Positions 1 to 15,000 of a stretch of 64,000 bases of DNA are shown one piece after another (the first letter of the stretch is position 1; every line of letters starts with the position of its first letter). The notes beneath the pieces are model-generated. The model was not told where the DNA came from and ran no database searches. It was given only the letters and a program-made list of their open reading frames with translations. The stretch comes from a virus, in IMG/VR virus record IMGVR_UViG_3300025789_000024, positions 51,391 to 115,390 of that record; one strand, given 5' to 3'. The position numbers were made by a program, and so were the translations under genes.

Positions 1-3000
1 CACAAACTAATCTTTACACACGTAATGTTTATGGTGTAGAAAACAATGGTGCCGAACAAGGGTTTGTAACATTTACCGTGCCTGCTGCTGATGCACAAAA
101 TCAATATGTTTTCCCTAACAGCGGTGTAAGTCTAGATTTGGTTTGTACAACTCCTTTTGCAGACGTTAACGGTAAATTGTTATCAAGTCTTGGTTCGATT
201 GATGGCGTGACCTCATTGCAAGGGTTGCAAATCATGTTTTATAATACCGGTGTCACAAATGAAACTGGTTATGTACAAACATATTTTGACGAAAATTCAT
301 ATGACACTAATAACAATTCATTAGTTCAACCATTAACAGTTACCGTTAATCAAGTTGCTAGTAATGTGCTTACTCTTGCTTCTGGCTTAAATGCGCAGTT
401 ACAAGTAAACAGCACAATTACTTTTGATAATCCTACATTTGGTGGTGTAACAGCAGGCACTGTATACTTTGTTAACAGCTTAGTTGGCACTACAGGATTT
501 ACTATTTCTGCTACATTGGGCGGCACAACTTTGTCATTGACCAATGGTACTGGATTAATGACTGCAAATATAAATCAAGGTTTGTTAGAAGAAGGATTCT
601 ACACACCGGTAGCAAATAATTTTTACACGATTGAGTATATTGGCGATCCTGCTAACCCAGTTATCAGATTAGTACCAAGTGGAGTTATCCCTACTAATCA
701 AACTATTACGCCAAAGTTTGGCACACAGTATAACAACTTGCCTTTCTATCGTAACACCGTAGGTACTATTAGTGAAATACCTTATATTAGTGCACCATTA
801 GACACATTGTACTACCAAGATGGTACAAACTCTGATAGCGTAGGTGTTATTAAATTAATTGAAAGCAACCTATCAAATACACTAGATGTAGATACACAGA
901 TTTTAGGACAAAAGTCATTCACATCAACAAATGGTGTTGTGTTTACTAATGGATTAAAAGTATCTTTTAACGGTGACGTTATTCCAACAGGTTATTTGAA
1001 TGGCGAATATTATGTAGAGGGTGTTGGTACTGCAATTGAATTGGTATCGATAGACTCGTTAATTTGCCCTGAAAGTTTTACAGAAGCAATTTACAATCCA
1101 TATGATTTTACTAACTATGATGAAGGCAACTGGGATTTAACAGACTTTGTTCCTGTTCTTCCTGACTACATCACAATCGCTAGAAACAGTATTAGTAAAA
1201 ATGCATGGTCACGCAGTAATCGTTGGTTCCACATCGATGTAATTAATGCAACAGCATCTTACAACAATAACCCGGAAATCCCTTCAATATATGCAACTGC
1301 TAGTGCAAAAGCACAACGTCCTATTATTGAATTTTATCCAAACTTGCAATTGTTTAACTCAGGTACGATTGGTAAACAAGCGATTGACTTTTATGACACA
1401 CGAACAACTGATGCATTGACACAAGTTGTTGACCAACAAAATTACTACCCAGACATTGAAGTGTATAGTGCATATACTGCAACCATTGCGGGTGTAACAA
1501 ATGCAACAACTACTACGATTACAGTTCAAGCCAGTGATGTTACTGGCACATTACAACAATATCAATATATTACCGATTCTACTAACTTGTTACCACGTAA
1601 CACGCAAATTTTAAGTATTACCGGTACAACTACACTAACACTTACTGTAGCATGGACAAACGCAACTTCATTTAATACAACCGCTGTAGCAAGTATTGTT
1701 GCAAGTGAAACCACAGTAAACAATTATGCATTGTTTTCCGGGGCTAGAGTTATTTTCTCAGCGGATCCTGCAGTAAGTAATGTTGTTTTTGTTGCTAACT
1801 TGTCTACATTAACTACAGGTTCAACACCGGTTATTACATTGACTCCGGCAGAAGACAGTCCTTGTTTAACAAATGAACAAGTTGCAGTATTACGTGGATA
1901 TTATAATCACGGCACTACATATTATTATACTGGTGCAGGTTGGTTAGAAGCACAAGAAAAAACAAATGTAAACATGTCACCGTACTTTGATATCTTTGAT
2001 AGCAATGGTATTAGTTTAGGTGATACATCAGTATATCAGAGTACTACATTTAAGGGCACTACATTGTTCCAATATGGTATTGGAGCAGGCGCAATCGACT
2101 CAATATTGGGATTCCCATTAGCATATAGTTCTATTGAAAATCAAGGTGATATTCAATTCGATGTTACATTTAACTCAGATACATTTAATTATGTGACTGG
2201 TGCTACTCCTATAACTGAAAATGTTAATACTGGTTATGTGTATAATTACAACATCGACCAAACATATGTTCGTCAAATTGGTTGGCAAACAGCAGTAAGT
2301 CCTAGTGTACAATATCAAGTATTTGATTTTTCTGTACCTGCATTAAGTGGTACAACAGCATTTAATTGTGACATTGCACCAATGAGTTCTAGTGAAACAA
2401 ATTGGCCAACCGTTCAAGTATATGTGAATAACACTTATATTAATTCTGCAAATTATACAGTAACAACCACTGCCACAACAACTACAATCACTATAAACTC
2501 TGCTTATATTCCTGTTACTGATTGTGTAGTTCAAATCTTAATATTAAGTGACCAAGTAAGCAGTACGGCTTATTATCAGACTCCTATTAATTTGAATAAT
2601 AACCCATTGAATACTGATATTACTGTTGCTAACGTCGGTGATATTCGTAATCAATATCAAAGTATTTTCTATAACAATCCATACACAACTGGTGATGTAT
2701 TTGGTCCTAATAATTACAGAGACTTAGGTGATGTAGTTCCATATGGCAATGCTATTATTCAAAATAGTGCTAGTTTAGTTATACCCGGCGCATTATTGCG
2801 TGTACCGAATCATAATTTATTCAATGCATTGCTATATAATAGTAGAGAGTATGTCAACTATAAGCAATTAATTGTAAGTACAGTTTCAAACACTAGTTTT
2901 ACTCAAACATATAATCCAGCGCAAATCTTAGATATTGCATTGGCACAAATTACACAGGCTAAAAGTTCAGACCAATCATTCTTTTGGTCAGATATGATTC

Positions 3001-6000
3001 CGTCTAATGCACCATATAGAACTAATACATATACATTTAATAATGCATTAGACACATCAATTTATCCATTATCACAAGTTTATAATTTTGAAACTTCAAA
3101 CTATAATGGTGTGTTAGTGTATCGCACTACCGCATTAAATGGTTATCAAACTGTAACAGAACAATTAGTTAAGGGCCAAGATTATGTTGTTAGTACAACT
3201 GCCCCTTCACTAGAAGTTACTATTGCATTAAATGCAGGTGATACTATTACTATTAATGAGTATAATAAAACTTATGGTAGTTATGCTCCGAATACTCCAA
3301 CTAAGTTGGGACTATATCCTTCATTCATCCCTAGTGTTGTATTAGATAGTGATTATATCGTCCCTACATATTTCATCATGGGTCATGATGGTTCATATAC
3401 TAAGTTATACGGGGCATATACAGACGGAGTGTTGCAAGATTATCGTGACCAAGCATTATTGGAATTTGAAACACGTGTTTACAATAACTTGAAGTTAAGT
3501 AACACTATTCCAATTCAAGCATATGATTTGATTCCTGGTTATTTCAGACAGAGTTCACAACAATATTCTAATAGTGAATGGTTAGAAATGTATACTCCTA
3601 GTTTCCTTAACTGGATTGGTCAAAATCGTTTGAATTATAAAACACAATATTATAATGCCAATGATGAGTTTACATACAACTATAAAAATAGTGCTAACAA
3701 ATTAAATGGTACTGTTATTGAACAAGGTTACTGGAGAGGTGTGTATCAATATTTCTATGATACAACAACGCCAAATGAAACACCTTGGGAAATGTTGTAC
3801 TATCCAGATCAACCTAGCTGGTGGACGGAGCGTTATGGCCCTGCACCATACACAAGTGATAACTTAGTGTTGTGGGATGACATAGCAAATGGTGTTCGTT
3901 GGGACAACGGAGTTCCTGTAACAGTTCCTGAATTAGCACGTCCTAGTTTGCTAAACATATTACCTGTTGATAGTGCAGGTAATTTAGTGTCACCTTTTGT
4001 ATCAATTGTTGGTAATTATAGTCCTGGTACATTCCAGAAAGATTGGGTTGTTGGTGATGACGGGCCAACAGAATTAAGTTATAGAAGAAGTAGCACATGG
4101 CCCTTTGACTTGATGAGACTTCAAGCATTGATGAAGCCTGCCGAGTTCTTTAACTTAGGTGTATGGGTAGACAATTACAAATACAATGCAGAGTTTAATC
4201 AATACTTAGTTAACAACAGAAGTCACTTAGTGCCTAACGAGATTCCTATATATGGTTCAGGAACACCTGTAACTAGTTACTTAAACTGGATTGTTGATTT
4301 TGAGAAACAACAGGGCATTGATGCTACAACAAATCTAACAACATTGTTCAACAACTTAGATGTAAGATTAATTTATAGATTAGCCGGATTCAGCGATCAA
4401 AATCAACTAGCGTTCTATGTTGAAAAAGCAAGTCCAAACACAACAAGTTCTTCATTATTGATTCCAAATGAAAGTTATGGTATTTTGTTATACGATAATC
4501 AACCATTTGATAGAATTCCATATAGTTCAGTAATCATTCAACAAAATGATGGTTACTATACAGTGTTTGGTAATGCACAACAGTTTGCATATTTCACAGT
4601 CTTGAATCCTGTGTACGATAATCAATACGAAATTGTTGACATCAATTCAATACAAGTTAAAATCGCAAAAAATTATAGTACTAAAGAAACTATTGTACCA
4701 TATGGAACAGCTTTCTACAGCCAACAAGAATTAGCACAATTTTTGGTTAGCTATGGTAAATGGCTACAAAGTAAAGGCATGGTATTTGAAGACATTCAAA
4801 ACGGTCTTGCAGTTACCTGGAACCAAATGGTTGCAGAGTTCTTGTATTGGGCACAAACAGGATGGGGTGCAGGCTCTGTTATTACATTGAACCCTGCTGC
4901 AACACTATTGACTATCGATAAAGTTGATTGTGTTGTTCAACCATTAACTATCCAAGATCAAAACTTTGTATTGAATCAAAACTTATATCCAATTCAATTG
5001 AAGGATATGTGTATTGAACGTAACGATACACAGTTTACATTACATGCACTAAATCAAGGTGACACATTTAGTTATGCACAATTTGATTTAGGTAACTTTG
5101 AACATGGCATTGTGTTTGATAACACTACCTTGTTTAATGATACAATCTATAATCTAGTAACCGGCTTACGTCAAAACAGAATTAATGTACGTGGTACAAA
5201 AACTGCTGATTGGAATGGTACTGTAAATGCTTGGGGCTTTATCTTGAATCAAGATAACGTTCGTGAATGGAATAATACACTCAAGTATACCAAAGGTCAG
5301 ATTGTTCTTTACAAGAACAAGTATTGGGTTGCGCAACGTGTTATTGAACCAACTGCAACATTCAATCAACAAGATTGGAAAGAAACAAACTATAGTGCAG
5401 TTCAAACAGGATTACTTCCTAACCCATCTACACGTTCATTTGAAAGCGCATTATACTACGACACTAATACTAGAAACCTATCACAAGATGCTAACTTATT
5501 AAGTTATAGTTTGATTGGTTACAGACCAAGAGACTATTTGGCAACAGCAGATTTAACAGACGTTACACAAATCAATGTTTATAAAAACATGATTAAGAGT
5601 AAAGGTACAAATCTTGCTATCAATGCATTCAAGGGTGTAACACTACCTCAAGGTGGCATTGACTATACTGTTTATGAAAACTGGGCTATCAAACAAGGTG
5701 AGTTTGGTGGTGTAGCAAATAATAACTTTGTACAGTTCAAAGTGAACCAAGCAAATATGACTGGTGACCCATCAATCTTTAGTTTAACTAATGGTGTGTA
5801 CACTCAAGGATCAATGCAAGAAATTCCTATCTATAGTCTTTACAACTATGGACATAACATTACTGATCCAAATATCTTGTTAACAACGAATAGTGCAGAG
5901 CCTAACAGTACAAACATCTATCCAGATGCAGGTTATGTAAACTTCAATGACGTTAAGATGTCAAGTTATTTCTACTCTGGTTTACCTAGAGCAACTAACA

Positions 6001-9000
6001 TCGGTGGTCAAATTGTTCCTATTCAAAATTTCTATGTAAGAGATTATGTTTGGATGGCTAACTTCTTGAACACATGGAATGTTTACTCATTCAAACCAAT
6101 TGGTCAAGTCGTACAAGTTAGAAACAACTTAAACAACACAGCAACAGTTGTTTTTGCAGCGCCCCATGGATTGAAAAAATTACAACCATTGGCAATTGTA
6201 AACTTTGCAAGTAATGTTGACGGCTATTACATTGTCACACAAGTTGTAGACTTGACTACAGTTATCATTAACTTGAATGTACAGGCTACAAATCAAAATA
6301 CATTAACTGGTCAAGGTATTGGTTTAATCTTTGAAACACAACGTGCAGCCAAACCATCTGAAATTGGATTGTTAGACTTAACTGAAGCAGACTTTATTAC
6401 AAATACAGTTTGGGTTGACGAAAATACAGACGGTAACTGGGCAGTATATCAAAAGACAATTAACTATGATTATCAACAGCAAGTAACTAAAGAAGGTGCA
6501 ACTAACTTTGGTAGTGCAGTCGCATACTCACCACAAATGGGTTACTTAGTAAGTGATGCTAGTCAAGGTAATGTTTACAGATATGTATATGATGCTGTTG
6601 CCTCAACAGCAACAGGTTCACCTGTATACGACTTAAGTCAAACATTGTCAGGTGGTACAAGTTTTGGTACAACAATCATTCACAAAAACAACATTTTTGT
6701 TATTAGTGAACCAACAAGTGGCACACCAAAAGTATACATTTATGCATTGAATAGTAGCACAGTCTCAACTGCAATACTAACATACCAAACAGCAATTAGT
6801 GCACCCGGTGGTGTAACTAACTGGGGTAGTTCATTAGCAATGTCAGGAGATAACAATTGGTTGTATATCTCTGACATTGCAAATAACAATGTGTATGTCT
6901 ATCGTAGAGAACAGATTCTATTGAATGCCGGTTACTTTGTAACTGGTCAAACATATACAATTGAAACTGTTGGTACAACAGACTTTACAGCAATTGGCGC
7001 AATTGCAAATGCAGTTGGAATCACATTTGTTGCAACTGGCGCTGGTACTGGCACCGGCACTGCAATGCAAGTAACATATGCACAATCAACTGTTATCAGT
7101 GGCGCATCAACTGCAGGATCAGTGTCAGGTGATAACTTTGGTAGTTCATTGGCAACTGATTATTATGGTCAAACATTGTTTGTCGGCGCCCCTGACGTAA
7201 ATTACAGTTCAACAATTGAGAACTGGGGTAGTGTATATGCATATCAAAGAACAGTTCAAAATGTTGAAGCACAACAAACTAGTACAGTTGGACAAGTTCA
7301 ATCATTTACATTGGGTTGGACTCCAGCAGCAGGCGCAACAAGAACAGCAAGTGCAACTAATGGTAGCACAAACTACATTACATGTAATGCAGCCATGACT
7401 GGTTTTGCAGTAAATCAACCAGTTGTGTTTGGGGATATTTTGACTGCTACAGCGGCTGGTAGTTTTGTAATAGGCAAATCATATAAAATTACTACAGTCG
7501 GCACTACAGACTTCACAGCGATTGGTGCAAGTTCTAACTCAGTGGGGGTTATTTTTACAGCAACTGGTGTAGGATCAGGAACCGGTACTGCAACTCAAAC
7601 AACTAATCTTGCAAATAGCGGTATTAAACCAAATGTTGTTTACTATATTGCAAGTATCTCTGGCTCAACAATTTCTATTAAGACTTCACGATCATCAACA
7701 ACACCTGTACAACTAACTACTGCAAGTGGATTGTCATTTGGTGTGTATGTACAAGTTGACCCATTATATGTTACGGTCAATGGTACATTAGTACAAGACA
7801 ACAACTATGGTGTAATTGGTAGTCAATTTGTTTACAGTGGTGCATTGCAAGCAGGTGACATTATTAACATCAGCGATAATCAATACACACTGGTACAAAA
7901 CTTTAATTCGCAATTCAATGACAGAACCGGAACACATTACGGTTATGCAATGGACATGAACACGTTTGGTACAGAAACAATTATTGGTTCACCTTTTGAA
8001 ATAAATGACACCACTGGCGAAGAAGGTGCTGCATATAGATATACTAATGCAGGTGCTAAGTATGGTGTTGTAATTGGTACTAATGATTGTACATTGAATT
8101 CAGCAGGTGTGATATTTATTAATGGTTACTTAGTATTCTTAAGTGCAGGTAATGCAACAGGTATCGCTAACCAAATTAATGCAAGCAATGTTCCTAATGT
8201 GCAAGCAAGTGCGACAGCAAATAATACATTAATCATTCAATTGATTGATACTGCACTTGCACCAGTAAGTCAACAATTATTAATTTCAGTAGTTGACGAA
8301 ACTGTGTTAACACAATTGGGTATTGATGTATTTGTAAACACGCAAGTATTAGTATCTCCTTATGTTAACGGTCCTACTGAGTTTGGTACAGCAATTAAGT
8401 TCAACGAATCAGATAGCGTTGTAATTTCTGCCCCAGTTGGTACACGTTATGAGTTCACATCATTTGACTTTACAGACAATGGTACACCTGACTTAGATAC
8501 TATTTTCGATAACAATGCAACACGTTTTGTTGAAAGTTATCCAAACGCAGGTGCAGTATACATGTATGACTATCTTGGAAATTACAACGAAAACGTTGGT
8601 AATTCAGGACAGTTTGTATTTGCACAATCAACAAACTCACAAAACACAAGTTATGGATTCAATCCATTATATGGTGCAAGTCTAGACTTTAACAACAATA
8701 CAGTTATTGTTGGTTCACCTGACTTCTTGCCAGGAGTAGCAGACGGTCAAGTTGTTATCTATACAAATGCAACCGGTATGCAAGATTGGGGTATCTATAG
8801 ACAAAGTGCACCTGTTGTGGATATCAACAGTATCAGCAATACGCAATTGTTTAGTGCTACAACAAACAACACACTAGTTAACTTAGATTACATCGATCCA
8901 TTACAAGGTAAGATTCTTGGTGCAGTTAGAGAAAATCTAGACTTTGTAACAAACACAGATCCTGCAAGATACAATAGCAATCTAGCAAGTCAAACAGGTT

Positions 9001-12000
9001 ATGTTTGGGGTGCAAATGAAGTTGGTAAAACATGGTTCAACACTAACAACGTTCGTTTTGTTAACTATCACCAAAATGACGTGGTGTACAATAGCAAATA
9101 CTGGGGCTCCGTATTCCCAGGAAGCGATGTTGCAGTTTACACATGGGTAGCAAGTAACGTGCCACCTAACAACTATCAAGGTCCTGGAACTCCATTAGAT
9201 GTTACACTATATGCTATTAGTAGCACAATCAATGCAAGTAGTGTTGTTGTACCTATCTATTATTTCTGGGTACGCAATAGTAATTTGATTTTCAGCGAAA
9301 CAGGTAAAACATTAAGTGATACTATTCTTGCTCAATATATTGCGAATCCACGTGGGTCAGGTATCAGTTTCATGGCACCTTTGCTACCTAATACATTTGC
9401 AATTTACAATGGTTTGAGTTATTTTAACGGTACTGACACCGTGTTTAATATCGCATACAGCACAAATTCAGATTCTGGAAGTGATATCTATCACCAGCAG
9501 TTTGCTATTATCAAAGAAAACTCTGCTAGTGACTTCTTGCCTGGCTTCCCACAATATGCTTATGTAAGTAGTACATTAAGTGATCCTAGTGGATTGTATC
9601 TACGTTTTGTAAACAGTTTGGCTGGTTGTGATGATGCAGGTGGTGTAGTTCCTGATCCATATTTACCATTACGAGTTCAATCAGGTGTTCAAGTAAGACC
9701 AAGACAAAGTTTCTTCCTTGACAGATTCTTAGCACTTAAAAACTATTTGACATTTGCTAATGAAGTGTTAGTACAATATCCAATCGTTGAACTAAGAGAA
9801 AATTTAGACTTCTTGTACACAGTAGGAGATATTAATCCTGGTACAGGCTTACCATACTACGACACAACTAACTATTGGACGTTTGTCAACTGGTGGGCTC
9901 CTGGATACAGCGACAATACACGTTCAGTATTGCAAGTCCCTTTGTATGCAGATTTGGCAGCATTGAATGTAAGTTCAGGCACAATTGTAACTGTTGAACA
10001 AAACGGTGTAGGCAAATTTGAAGTATACACAACTGATGGATTGGGTACTTGGACACGTATTGGTTTGCAACAAGGTACTATTCAATTTAGCAGCGCATTG
10101 TGGGATTACTCAAGTGCAGGTTTAGGTTTTGGTGGCAACTTCTTTGACACTAATGTATTTGATTTATACCCAAGTGAAGAAACACGTTACATTATTCGTG
10201 CACTAAATGAACAAATTTATATCAATGATTTGTTAATTTATAGAAACAAGAGTTTGATATTGATGTTTGAATACATTCAAAGCGAAACAACATCATCACA
10301 AAATTTCTTGCCTTGGTTAAACAAAACATCATTGGTCGATGTGTCACATAAGATTCGTGAATTGTTACCACTTGAAGTATATCAAGGTGATAACGAAGTA
10401 TTTTTAGAAGGATACTTGAATGAAGTAAAACCATATCACGTAACTATCAAACAGTTTAGTTTCAACTATACAGGAACTGATGTATTCCAAGGTGATATCA
10501 CAGACTTTGATGTTCCTTCACAATGGAACAACATATACCAAGAATTCATTAGTCCAGAATTAGTATATACATTGCCTAACAATGAATATGAATATCTGCC
10601 TACTGATCCTATCTGGCAAACTGCACCTTACAGTCAATGGTATCAAAACTATGGTGTGTCATTGACAGGTCAAGATAACTACAACATTACAACTTTAGTA
10701 TCATATCTAACTCCAAGTTCTAGAAGTATTATTGTTGATAATGCAAATGGCTTCCCAATCAATGGTACTATTACTATTGACGGAGAACAAATTGGTTACT
10801 CTTATGTAGACCGTGCTAAAAATCAACTAAGTGGATTGGTGCGTGGATACAACAGTACTACAATCACTAATCACATACCTGGCGCTAAGATTTACATCGA
10901 TTTGCCTGCTGTGTTATTATTAAGCGGTGGTGCTGGATATACTAACCCACCTAGAGTAACTGCATACATTGATGAAACTCAATACCCTGCTCCAAGAACA
11001 CCTGCTGTGTTAGAAGCAGTAATGAATTTGGATTCTGTATTGTCAATTAATGTTATCAATCCTGGTTCAGGTTACGCTGTGTTACCTACTATCGTGATTG
11101 ACCCATCTGCAACTATTTACTTTGCAGATACACAAGTCAATTCAGTATTGCACACAATTACTGTATATGCCCCTGAATTGGTAACAGGTCTTGAAGTGCA
11201 ATATTTTGATGACACCGCAACAGGTAATGGAATTGGTGAGTTGTCAAATGGACAATGGTACTATATCAATGTATTAGAAGACAATCCTACTGCGGTTGTA
11301 GCATTATACACTACGTATAGTAATGCTGTAAACGACAAGAACAGAGTTCCACTATTCACAAATGGTTCTGGTAATAGTTTCTCTATTAATCTTGGCGCAA
11401 GAGCATCAGCAATTTCTACTGCTTATCCAGTGCGTGAAAACGCTATCAGAATTAAATTTGATAGAACCACTTATACTTCTCAAGTATTAGATTGGGAAAG
11501 TGGTGCATACTATGGTGCATTCTTTGCTGGTAGCTATCGTAATAACGAAGATTATTCAAGTTCAGATATATTGTTGCCTTTCAGTCAAGCAACTGCAACT
11601 CCTCCTGTAAGTTTTATGACAGCAGCTTCAGGCGGCGGTGTAGTATTTGAAATTAGCGAAGTTGACAATCAACAACAAGTTGAGTGGTCATCATTTGTTA
11701 GATATGTGGGTTCTACTGTTGCAGCTAATAACTCTATCAAATTGATTCCGCAAGATGGAAACAATGATCCTAACAACCCGCAACCAAATGCTTCTGGTAC
11801 AACAGTTGGTTTCTATGTTGGTATGCCTGTACAGTTTGCAGGCCCTGGCATTGGTGGTTTAGTTGGCACAACTACAAGTGATCCTATAATTTATTACGTA
11901 CACAGTATTATTGATGAATTGTACTTTACCGTATCAACTACAGTCGGTGGTGATGTAGTAACATTAACAAATGCAACAGTTGGTGCAGCGGGCTTACAAT

Positions 12001-15000
12001 GTTTAACTGCAAGCGTAGTGAATACTGCGGTGTTGACTGTTAATTACCCGGGTATATTAACTGTAACCAACACTAGTGCAGGTACTAACGTATTGACAGT
12101 TCCAACATCGGCAATTGGTACAGGTGGCACAAATGGATTCTATGTTGGTATTCCTTTAGTCTTCACTGGCGAAACATTTGGTGGCATTGTAGCAAATCAA
12201 GTTTACTATGTGTCAACTATTATTGATGAAGAGAACTTTACAGTTTCTTCAAATGATAAACCTTTGCAAGCTACCGTATACAGTGTTTCAAGTTCAAACA
12301 ATCATGTAACGGTGTCATCTACTACAGGTATGGATGTCAATGATCCAGTCATCTTTAACAATATGATAATCAGTGGCGTGAGTGGAATATTATTTGGTAA
12401 TATACATTCAGGTGTAACTTATTATATTAGCCAAATTGTTGATGGCACTACAATTACAATTAGCCAATATGTTAATGGATTAGTATTCAATCCAGGAACA
12501 GTTGCTGCTAGTGGTACTACAAGTGCATTAGTAACTGATCAGGCATCAAGTAGCCAATTGTCTACTGCTACTGGTAATATGACAATGAACGTTAATTTGC
12601 CAATTAGTCCCGGACAAGTTAACGGGCAAGCATTCAACTTGTATGAAACATCACAGCAATATCCAAATATTGCTACAGGTGTTATCAGCGAATTAATTGG
12701 AAATACAGTTAACGCTACAGTTGCGACAACAAATCTTGTTGCATTTAGTAATCAACAACCAACACAGTTTATGTATGTAAACATGCCTGTTAGATTTAAC
12801 ACAGCTATCGGTGGCTTGAGTACTAATACAACATATTGGATTAAATCTTTGGGTGTAATTTCTGTAAATTGTACAACTACAAGTTCTTCAACTAACCAAA
12901 TTACATGCAGTAGTACTACATCATTGTACACAGGTATGCCTATTGTATTTACGGGCGTGTCATTGGGTGGAATTACTATTGGACAAACATATTTTGTTAA
13001 AACAATTGTAGACAGTACCCATTTTACAATTAGCGCAACTTCAGGTGGTTCAGCATTAGTATTATATACCTCTAACGGTGAAATGGTTGGTACTGGTGAC
13101 CCATATATGACAGTTTCTACATCATTAGGAGGCAGTGTAGTATCATTATCAGCAAGTACAGCAGGATCAAGTTTTGTTCAATACCCAACTGCTACACCAA
13201 CGTTTGACATTTCTTATGCTGTGGGCGGTTACTTGGCAATCGTCAATAGTGCTGCAACCGGATTTGCAATTAATAACGTGATTACAATTGATGGTCAGTT
13301 TGTCGGTGGTACAACACCAGCTAACAATGTTACTTTAACTGTAAACACTATTGGAACCAATGGAGAAATTACTAGCGTAATTGCTAGTGGTACTGTACCT
13401 TCAGTATCAAATACATATTACTTAGAAGTAACTTCACCAAATACATTGGCTGTATACAGTAATCCTTTATTGACAGTTCCTGTAAGTGGTTTAGACTTTC
13501 CTTATGTTGGATTTACTGAAACTACTGTAGTTCAAACACAAAGTACAGGTAACATTGTGGTAGCAGATGCGTCAGGGTTTAATTTATATGATCCTATTGT
13601 ATTCACTGGAAATGTACAAGGCAATCTAAATGTAGGTACAGCATATTACATCAGTAATATTGTTGGAACAACAATCACATTGAGTGCAACACCAGGCGGT
13701 AGTGCCATAACAAGCGTAACAACCAATACTTCAACAAACTTTACAATGGCTAAAACAGGAAGTTTTGCAGTATTACCTCAGCCATTCTACTTCAATCAAA
13801 GTATTGTCAAGTACAACAATCAAGTATACCAATGTATCATTTCTAACAACGACAGCGAATTCATCTTTGGTAAATGGCAGTTGTTAGATAGCAATAGCAG
13901 TTTGTTAAATGCTATGGACAGAGTAATGGGTTACTATCAGCCTACTGCTGATATGCCTGGCGTAGATTTAACACAATTGTTTGAGGGTGTAACTTATCCT
14001 AACTCAACTTATTATGGTAATCAATTTGCTCCTGCAAATCAGTACCCTGTTGATACAATTCTGCAAGATCAACCATTCTATCCAACTGACGTAAACATAA
14101 CAGGTATCATTTGGAACGGTGTAAATTATTTTGCAACAAGTAATCTACCAACATACTCTGCTGTATTGATTAGTCATGACGGAGTAACATGGAGTATTGA
14201 CACACTAGCAAATATTGATGTAGACGCAACAAGCATTCTTTATGCTGGTGGTATGTATGTATTGACTACAACTAACAGTGCTACTCCTATCTATAGAAGT
14301 AATGACGGCTTTAGTTGGACAACAAATGGATATTATACTCCTTATAGTGATCAACCATACGACACTACGCAATATGATTCAACTGCAATCAATGTTGCAC
14401 AACTTGCATTGCAAGATATAACATATTCAAATGGCTATTACATTGCAGTAGGGGATAACATCGTTAGAAGCGCAGACACCTATAATTGGGTTGAAGTACC
14501 TTTATTCCCCAGCTCATTAAATAGTTATGAATTCTATGCAATAACTAAGGCTGTATTGCCATCATTCAATGGCTTAGTTGCTGTTGGCGGAGGCACACGC
14601 CCAGATGTGATTTCTGGCGTAACTGAATCAGTTAGTACAAATGTTATCTTCTATAGTACTAACGACGGACTATCATGGACACAAATAAATTCAATTACTC
14701 CAAATACATTCTATGGTGTAGCAAGTAATAGTTCATTGATTATTGCTGTTGGTAGTGCAGGTGTAATTTATTACAGTAATAACGGTGGTAGCTGGTTAGG
14801 CTTGAATGAAGTGCAAGTACTTTCAACAAACACAAACACAAATGTTATTAACGTAACCAATAGTGCAGGATTCGTATTGAACCAAGCTGTTAGATTTAGT
14901 CAAGCATTTGGTGGATTGAATACAACAACTACTTACTATCTTGTAAGTATCAATGGTACACAAGTTAAAGTTTCAACAACGCCTAGTGGTTCAGCAGTTA

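Noticed and set aside
78-80. GTG at 78 as the start of the giant gene
   Set aside because: The frame is open to the first base of the window with coding character and no ribosome-binding site is present before it; the gene is cut by the window edge.
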